This document shows, in pieces, positions 11,631 through 64,000 of a DNA stretch of 64,000 nucleotides; position 1 is the first letter of the stretch; the number at the start of each line of letters is the position of its first letter. Under the pieces are notes generated by a model that saw nothing but the letters and a program-made list of their open reading frames with translations, had not been told where the DNA came from and searched no databases. The position numbers and the translations under genes are program-made. Source of the DNA: Siphlonurus alternatus (Eukaryota; Arthropoda; Insecta; Ephemeroptera; Siphlonuridae); the NCBI GenBank assembly GCA_949825025.1, contig OX463786.1:8667094-8731093 (forward strand). The letters run 5' to 3'.

Positions 11631-12935
11631 GACTATACAAAGAGACCGAAATAAATTTGCAAAATATTTTAATGCTAATTGTTATTATTACTATTAATAC
11701 ATAATTATATTGATTATAATTTTACACAAATGTACAAATTTACTCATTATCTTGAATTTTTTTAATGATTATATATAAACTATTAAAATTATAATCTACT
11801 GCAAATGAAACCAATCAAATTCGGTCAAAATAACATTTTGGTATATTCTTTAAAAATAAAATAATAAAATACCCAAATCTGATATTCAATTTACAAAAAA
11901 TATAGGGAATATACATACATTATACTTAATTTAACCTTAGGCACAATATTTTCTAATATTCACCACATAATCTGTGACAGAAAGCCTATTTTTAAGGCAC
12001 ATGTAGGTAATAACATTGGGTAATTATTTACTCCCAAAATAAAAGAAAATCTGATTCTTGTTAAACTTTTTTGATAATTATTGTTTTTTTCAGTTGAAAT
12101 TTGACACAACATTTTTTTTTTTTTTTTTTTTTCAAAATTCATACTTTTATACTATACATGAAATAAATCAATGTAATTTTCTAAAAAAAAAAAAATAAAT
12201 AAAAATAAAAATCATATACATACCACAAACTTTGTTTACTGTTAATATTAATAGTAAAAATAATTACTTTTCTTGTGATGTGTCTGTGAAAGAAAATATG
12301 GCTTTAAAAAGCTTCGTTCCTATAATTTTTAAACGTTGATAAATTTCATGATTATGAAATTAAAACAATCGCCATAAATTAAATGTTTTAAAATATGTTA
12401 ACAAATTAAAAATACAAGGCACATAATTATATATCCCTTTTTCTTAAAATTATAGCAAATATTATACATTTGAACACATACAAGAAGTTATTATATAATA
12501 TATATGATACTGTACTTCAATACATATTTTTTATTACAAACTAAAAGTGACTAGTTTACAAATAATTACAAAATTATATAATCCCATAATATAGAGAGAG
12601 CATTGATTTAGAACACAACAAGTATATTTTTTTAATGACATTAAAAAAATAAGTAGAGAGCTGAAATTATGTAGATTTGTTACTTACCTTTTAAGCAAAT
12701 TGAGATTCTTTTTTACATAAAAATTTGAGTACTTCGTTGCATGATTGTAATTAACATTTGATAGATTACAGAAAAATAGTAAAACTGTATAAACATCAAT
12801 GTCGGACATAAACATAAGTCAAAATTTAAAACTAAAGAAACTTTTTTACTTTTATACAAATTTTGTATTTTTAGAAACTAAATTCAAAATGAGACCAATG
12901 ACTGTATTAAAATTAAAGAATGGACAATTTTGAAT

Positions 12936-13125
12936 GACATTTTTTTATTGCAGAAATGGATAGAGGGTACCAAATTATATGCTACTCTGAATTTTTTCAG
13001 ATTTTTTTGACAGCGATAACTATTTTTAAAAAATTATTGAAAATCGATTTCTCTAAAAAATCGGTCTCTAAAAAATCTGAAAAAATTCATAACTTTGCAC
13101 CCTCTATCCATTTCTGCAGTAAAAA
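12936..13125. mobile_element. Short foldback MITE, GCAGAAATGGATAGAGGG family
   Basis: Arms with TTGCAGAAATGGATAGAGGG and CCCTCTATCCATTTCTGCA enclose a reduced centre without the CRE-bearing loop. It is an internally shortened relative of the 10055-10384 element. Confidence 0.8.
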
Positions 13126-13466
13126 AATGTCATGCAAACTGTCCATTGTTCTTTAAGAAAGTAAAGCAAATTGAGACCAATTATATTGACGAAAAGCCAT
13201 TGGAGTACTTTAATTTAAAGTACTATTGCACCAAAAATATTTTAATCTAAAAAGCATGAAAAAACTTCAAACTTTAAACATGATTTCTTTTTTTTTTTTC
13301 TCCCTTTTACATTGAAAAAATATTTCTTATCAAACACTCTATATTTTCTAGAGTCAAATAATTCCAAAGTCAGCACTCACATTAACGATAAACAATGTCT
13401 ATGCATTGAGGAAGAGTTTGTTGCGACACTGGCTTGATATGGTCGATACTGTCGCACTGTTGACAC

Positions 13467-57280
<43,814 letters not shown>

Positions 57281-57346
57281 GGTGATGAGATGATGACGTC
57301 ACTACACATCAGCTGTACACTCACTTCGTTGTGACATGGCTCAGAT
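57281..57346 (-). promoter_or_regulatory. FGFR 5' leader with CRE and short upstream ORF
   Basis: Upstream of the start codon lie a perfect CRE octamer TGACGTCA (57294-57301) and an upstream ATG at 57337 opening an 11-codon ORF that stops at 57302. A plausible acceptor, TTTACAG, ends at 57347, so this may be the 5' UTR part of exon 1 with a further noncoding exon upstream. No TATA box or transcription start could be assigned. Confidence 0.4.
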
Positions 57347-58446
57347 CTGTAAACATAAAGATTAGGCATTGGTTAGCTAAAATTGTTTATCAATGATAGG
57401 GCATGAATTAGGGGCATTAAGGGTAAAATCTTCGAGAAACGTGCAAATGCCCTTAATTATCACTATTTAATTTTTATAATAATAATAATTTTATTTCGAT
57501 CGTTGGCTTTACAGCATAGATCACGTTAGAGTTGTTACATAAATCTTACATAACAGGTACTTAAATCTTATAATTAGTATTACCTAAAATTGACAGTTAT
57601 ATAGGTATACACAAATAATTTTAAATAAATTTATACTAATAACATTACTAATAACATATATTATTCATTATTATCAGGTTCTTTAATCTTATGCTTTCAA
57701 AACTTCCCTTTAAATACGTAAACTGCAAGATCAGTATTGATTGTTTTTACCAATAGAAAATTTAAAAAATCCTAATTATTAACGCATATTTGGATTGGAC
57801 ACAATTTAATATTTTTATTTGATTCATAAAAAAATATATTTTTATTAATTTTAAATGTATTTTATAACAAATTCATGCATAGGAAATGAGATTTATTATA
57901 TTTATCTTTAAATCTGATACTTTTTTCCAATGTTCTATCAACAATTAATTTATGAAAATCGTTCCACCTTTTACAAATAATATAGAAACAATTACATAGG
58001 TGTTAACAAAATACTTTGATTTGAATATTTTAGAAACACAAGCTTAAATTTACATATCAGAACTTTATAATGGTCTAATTTTTAACATTTTGTCTTGTAA
58101 ACAAGAGCTAAATATTTACATGAAGACCATGATATTAGAACACAATATAAATCAGGACAACATTTGGAAAACAATAGAACTTTTATACAAGAGCTATAAC
58201 TTTTGTTAGTTTGTTTTTTTAGTGATCTATTTGCTCCATTTAGAACTAAGCTAACACGACACTTTAAAATCGGTGTCTTGGGAACTCTAAATTGGTGACA
58301 AAACGGTCATCTACACTGTAAAATTATTTTGGTATATAACAATTGAGTGAATCGTAAAGAGTGAAGTCTCTCACTCTGTCTTAATAAATTGTTGACTGTG
58401 ACTCAACTTTTCACTTAAAACTTTATCTTGTGATTGCTATAATAGA

Positions 58447-58762
58447 GTATCGACCTTATTTTTTTTATTGCAGAAATATAGAGTGTACAAAGTCATGCTA
58501 CCCTGATTTTTTTCAGATTTTTTAGAGCCCGGAAACTATTTTTAAAAAATTATTGAAAGTCCTTTTCGTGACGTCACGAGACGCCGCTCCTTAAGAAAAA
58601 GATAAGACTTGCCGCCTCATGACGTCACAAAAAGGACTTTCAATAATTTTTTAAAAATACTTCCCGGGCTCTAAAAAATCTGAAAAAAAAAATCAGGGTA
58701 GCATAACTTTGCACGCTCTATCCATTTCTGCAATAAAAAAAAATGAGGTCGATACTCCATTG
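58447..58762. mobile_element. Foldback MITE, GCAGAAATGGATAGAGGGTG family with two CREs
   Basis: Close relative of 10055-10384: termini AGAGTATCGACCT and AGGTCGATACTCCATT, the same arms, and CREs at 58569-58576 and 58620-58627. It lies about 1.2 kb upstream of the FGFR start codon. Confidence 0.88.
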
Positions 58763-59711
58763 TATCATAGGAGGAGTAATTTTATTATTGTATTTTGTGG
58801 ACGAAAAGGCACAATATATTTGAAAAATGTTAGTAAAAAAGGGTTATAATTCTTGCTGAAGTTTCAAATATTTTTATACTGTAAAAATTTATCAATATAC
58901 GTTGCATTGTATTTGTTCAAAAAATGCATGTCAAAATGAAAATAGCACTTTTCCAAACTAAAGAAGAAATTTTAAATTAAGACTTTTTGCCATTGCAATT
59001 TAGAAAGGCTCTTCAATTTTAAACCAATATACTTTTATTGTGTATATTATTTACAAGCGAAAGAAATAGATAATAAACCCACTATAAAATAAAGACATCC
59101 AAAAAGACACCCGCTAGAAAAATTTAAATAAAACACAAAGATATCTTAACATTTTAAAATTGATGCTAAATAGTCATTTAATGATGTTTTTATTTGAGTC
59201 ACTCTAATTTACATGTTATACAAATGGCTTTTTATAAGCAGAATTATATATTGTTATTTTATAAAAAAAAAAAAAAATTGAGATATCGTTAAAAGCTTTT
59301 TTAAATTTGTTACAAAATTTAAGTGTCAATGAAGGTTGTTGATAAAATAAATTTGGACGAACGTAAAATTTCCTAACATTATTGATATTTTAGCTTTTAG
59401 CATTAATTACTTCTATAATATGAATTAATGGATTACAATATTAAAATGAAAAGATAATTTTTTAAAAGGTTTAGATTATAAAATTTTTGCATAACTTAAA
59501 TCTCTCTAATACATAAAAAAATAAGGATTATATTGTGCAGATATTACAGATCAACGAATATAAGATTGCCCCACAAAAAGGTAAAATGTCATCAAGAGCT
59601 TATAATACAACAATTAACTTCTTCCATTTATGGCCGGATTAAATCTTAAACTTTTCTGAGCTTTTGTGTCAAACTGAAACGGCCATTCATATAGCCTAGC
59701 AAGCAATTAAT

Positions 59712-59765
59712 TCATCCCAGCACTGAGGAAACCATGGAAACCTCAATTAGGATGGTCGTTGATTA
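59712..59765 (-). mobile_element. SINE core fragment (copy 4, inverted)
   Basis: ATCCCAGCACTGAGGAAACC and ATGGAAACCTCA match the inverted SINE core at 52767-52830. Confidence 0.65.
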
Positions 59766-62460
59766 ATGTAAGATTAAATCAACATGCACGAATGAATGAA
59801 TTTTCCAATTTTATTAGTGGGAAATAAAAAATAAACCAACGGTGCTTAAACTTACTAACCCTCTGATTACTAGTCGGATACGCACTAATTAGTCCTTAAA
59901 ATTGTAATAATCCTAGTAAGGCATAACATGTAATCTTACATTTTTAATACTGTAGTGTATAGTTTTCATGAGCTAATTAGTTTTAGTCAAATTACAAAAA
60001 TTCAATGCTAATAACTGCTTTAAAATGAAATGTCTGCTAAAAAAATTTCAGAATTTTTAAAAGCAAAAGCATCATAAAATAAATAAAAAATGTTAAGTGT
60101 ATTTTTTTAATTATATCAAATAATTTATTTAAATGTACTTACAAATAAATATTATACCATATAATAAAGAATACTATGCTGATTATACTGAAATAAAGAT
60201 ATTAAATAATATTATTATATCATATTTTTTTTGCTGTTTTAAAAATAAAAAAAGTACCGCGTATATAAAAAAAAACATGTAGTTTTAATCTGGAACATGA
60301 TCAAAAATGATAACACAGAAAGGAAAGGATACTTAAAAAAATAACATAGTACTTTATTATTACAGTTTTTTTTTATGACGATAAATATCTGGCCCTACAA
60401 ATCTTATATTCATTAATCTTTTAAAGCGGCCTTTCAACGCCATGCATAGTCCCCTTCATTTAAATTTCTATTGTTGCAAGTCCCTCTTTTATCTTCTAAT
60501 GCACATAATCTTTCAAAGTGCATTGTTACCTTAATTTGTTCAATCAAGCAAGACAGTAAATAAAAAAAAATATGAAGACCTTTTCTTAAACATTTTTTTT
60601 GAAACGCACATTATAATATACAGCGTGAAAAATAAATTAATAGTTATCAATCATGAATATTTTTAAATCGTTTCATATTAATATATATTTTAAAATATAA
60701 CAGATACTTAATTAACATTATTTAATGGTAATATTAATTAGTTTACGTGCTTTTCGCGGTCACAAAACTGTTAATCGACATTGTTGTTTTAATTTACTAA
60801 TTAAATTGCGTAAAAACAGTATACAAAATATATAACAGTTATTTGAAGAGAGCATAGCCATGACATATAACATTATAATATATAATAATATTATGATGGC
60901 ATAGCTAAGAATCTCTATAAAAATACTGACAACATGTCTTTAAAAATCAACAATACCCCCCCCAATTAAATAAATAAAATAAATATTTATTAAATTAATT
61001 TGAGCTCTACAAAATATTAAAAATAAATTGTAAGTGTTATTTTTTTTTTTTCTAACTTAACTCGTTGTGCTACTGAATTATAATTACTGTTTTATTGCAA
61101 TTAATGAAACCTGACCTTCACCTAACAGTTTTGACATTTTTCAAAAGGAAAAACAATTTATATAACATCACAATTACGCAACGGTTTATTTTAATATACA
61201 GTTCTCAGCAGACACATAAATCGAATGATATAAATCTTTAAACAGGTCCATTAAATATCCATACATTACTCTATATAAATACAGTATATAACTTGTTGAA
61301 TATTTTATAAAAAATATGCAGGTGAAATCAGATTAAAACCAATTTACTGTCAAAAAAAGTATCAAGCACAAACTTTTGCAATATACTCTATAATACAATC
61401 AATAATCTACATAGTGTATCTGAAAATACGTAAGTCTTTTACGGATTATATATATAAAAAAAATATTAACCTCTTTTACAATTGAATGCATGTAACATAT
61501 ATATGTATATAGCCTTTAAATTACTCTTATACAAATGTAAATTTAATCAAAAACATTACCAATTACACAACTTTCACTTATTTATATTATATAAAATATA
61601 TTTTATGCATCTATACAATCTATAAATTAAGTTTTTATAGATCTACTCTTACTTTTGGTACATATCTCAGGGTTAGTTCGATTATTACAGGGCTGGACTT
61701 ACATAAGTTAAACAGCTTGATTTTTACCCATCGGATAGGCGAGGAAACGATGGAGAAATTTTAAGAGTAACTGGCAAGTGGCGTTCTACAAGCTGGATTG
61801 ATTTTTAATCGATAATAGGTATATTTAGGAGTTCCCAAAAAAAAGTTGGCCAAAGTTGGCCCATGGCATCATCCTGGTTTTACGGGTTTTTTGAAAATAA
61901 GGAAAAAATTATTATCTCCAAAACCAACACACTTGCAGGAATTAAGACTACATTATTAAAATGCCCGTGCTTTAAGCTTTTTAAAAATGTAATTTTATTT
62001 TGAATCCAACCAAAATTTTGTCCCGAAAATCATGTTTTTTCAAATTTGGAATTTAATTTTCTTCTCATTTTGAGAATAACTAAAAAACTTTGGGTTTTTG
62101 AGAAAAATGGTTCATCTGAATCTTGTAGCCTACATCATCACCAACATTTTGATGTATTGTACGTCTTGATTGAAAAAACCAAACTCAAAATATCGGGACG
62201 AATGTACGCTCAGGTGATGTGTTTACATGCATGTTCCTATGCTATAATGTTATAGCCAACACCTTGTTTCAAAGCATTGAACGCTACAATATTGCACAGA
62301 ATTATAATATTGATCAATTCAATAACAATTTTGGTTATGAAAATAAAAATTTCGAAAATCCAAAAATCCGGGACACTCAAAAAACCCGAAATTTTTTTGT
62401 TATTTTTTAAAAAAACGATAAATATGCACACTAGCTCAAATTTGTGACCATTAAAAATTA

Positions 62461-64000
62461 TCTGCAAAAATTTCCTGAACATTAAATGCTGGTAATTTCA
62501 ATTTTTTCCCTCATGGCATATTACAGTATATATTACTTATTTTATGTCACATTTTTCTTAAACAATCTTTATAATTATCATTTATAATTTTGTGCTATAT
62601 ATTATATATGGTCCTCACAATATGCATAATATGCAGTATAGGTCTTTATGAATTCGATCTGCACTAGTAGAATAATTAATTATATACATTGAACTTAATA
62701 ATAATACATATAATATTTTCGTATAGAATTAAGCAAATAAACGTACACTCGAAATTTTATCATACAATATAATATATACTAACAAAATAGGGATAAATAT
62801 ATTATAAAATTATACTTCATCAGTCTTGTTAGATGTAATAATAATAATTATGTGCTTTATGTTTGAAATATCTTATGGTACTATATTAAAGCGAATAATT
62901 TATTTAAATTGTACCTTGCAATTTATTTGCCTAGAGTACATATAATTTTAAATTGATATCCTTTATTTTGTAATTTAGATCTTATCACATGTTATACCGT
63001 CGGATATTTTCATTTTTATTAGTGTACTAATTTCGACCTCAAAATTCAAATTCTGTGTCCAGATCTAATTGTCCAAACTAATTTTAGTATTTGAAAAAAA
63101 TATACGTAATAAATATAATATACCTCGTATTCATCAGCAGAAGCACGTACACATGTCATATAGTTTGGAATTTTTTTTAACATGATGGCACAGGTCTATA
63201 TTATATATCATACAACGTACGGTACTGACTGTGAGTTAACATTTACTATTTATCCGCAATCTGTAAAAGAAAGTGTAATGGTTTTCATGCGTCAATTGAA
63301 TTAGATCTGCATCGTAAAAACAATTAATTTAAATATTATCATGTATGCTGTATACAATGCGTTATTTTCTTTACTAATAGTATTATAGATTTGTCATGGC
63401 AGGTATACGTTCAACAAATACAGTGTTCGTGTATTATATAGTTATTACTTTTACTCTTGTTAAAAATCAAATCATGAAGAATTCAAATTCAACGAATATT
63501 ATTTTGAAACTGAATTATAAAATTTTGTCTAATTAAAGACACAGTTGGTACAAATTCAAATAAATTATTCGCTTTAATATAGTACCATAAGATATTTCAA
63601 ACATAAAGCACATAATTATTATTACATCTAACAAGACTGATGAAGTATAATTTTATAATATATTTATCCCTATTTTGTTAGTATAATATTATATTGTATG
63701 ATAAAATTTCGAGTGAACGTTTATTTGCTTAATTCTATACGAAAATATTATATATATTATTATTAAGTTCAATGTATATAATTAATTATTCTACTAGTGC
63801 AGATCGAATTCATAAAGACCTATACTGCACATTATGCATATTGTGAGGACCATATATAATATATAGCACAAAATTATAAATGATAATTATAAAGATTGTT
63901 TAAGAAAAATGTGACATAAAATAAGTAATATATACTGTAATATGCCATGAGGGAAAAAATTGAAATTACCAGCATTTAATGTTCAGGAAATTTTTGCAGA
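62461..64000. repeat. Large inverted repeat, arms at least 455 bp
   Basis: The left arm 62461-62915 and right arm 63547-64000 are inverted complements with few mismatches, around a 631-bp unique spacer. The right arm is cut by the window end, so the true arm length and outer edges are unknown. Neither arm nor spacer encodes a protein that I can recognise. Confidence 0.9.

Larger units (their letters stand above)
6284..13466. other. AT-rich intergenic region between tRNA-Arg and FGFR
   Basis: No coding sequence is supported. It holds a TA dinucleotide array, a poly-A run of about 24 (8165-8188), a 40-41 bp minisatellite, and several foldback elements, each listed separately. The lower end may contain FGFR 3' UTR, since transcription runs leftward past 13467. 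Confidence 0.6.
57347..64000. other. Upstream flank of FGFR, no gene seen
   Basis: AT-rich sequence holding a foldback MITE, a SINE fragment and a large inverted repeat (listed separately). A plus-strand frame at 62046-62255 and its neighbours are not supported as genes. Confidence 0.6.

Noticed and set aside
62046..62482. Overlapping frames in the upstream flank
   Set aside because: AT-rich, low-complexity translations with no domain, adjacent to the large inverted repeat.

Overview
This is an AT-rich (roughly 30% GC by eye) animal nuclear window. Split genes with GT-AG introns, an eukaryotic tRNA-Arg with internal pol III boxes, 5S-rRNA-derived SINE copies and very many foldback (MITE-like) elements point to an invertebrate metazoan, probably marine. 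I cannot resolve the phylum from the sequence alone.

The window is dominated by one gene on the minus strand, a fibroblast growth factor receptor (FGFR-type receptor tyrosine kinase), running from a start codon at 57280 to a stop at 13467. I assembled 18 coding exons plus one alternative exon. Every junction has a GT donor and an AG acceptor, and the phase carries through all of them, giving about 1033 residues: signal peptide, five Ig-like domains with two acidic linkers, one transmembrane helix, juxtamembrane region, complete active-site tyrosine kinase and a C-terminal EYLDL motif. Intron 1 is about 27 kb and fills the middle of the window. Two features stand out. First, the ectodomain looks like a canonical D1-D2-D3 receptor with an extra D2-D3-like pair. 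Second, the first half of the membrane-proximal Ig domain is encoded by two alternative exons (23818-24002 and 21996-22183) whose phases allow exactly one to be used per transcript.

Left of FGFR (1-13.4 kb) are the 3' end of an unidentified plus-strand gene (2-361), two exons of a minus-strand COMTD1-like O-methyltransferase that is probably a broken copy (3495-4676), a good tRNA-Arg (6199-6271), a 40-41 bp minisatellite and several foldback elements. Right of FGFR (57.3-64 kb) I see no gene: a foldback element with CRE sites, a SINE fragment, and one arm pair of a large inverted repeat that runs off the window end.

Intron 1 holds a 1131-bp non-autonomous hAT element with an 8-bp target duplication, a 1865-bp TIR transposon nested in a SINE, a degenerate tRNA-like sequence, several small foldback elements and a GC-rich island at 54.66-55.27 kb. 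The palindromic CRE octamer TGACGTCA occurs at least 14 times, mostly inside foldback elements, where about 0.5 would be expected by composition.
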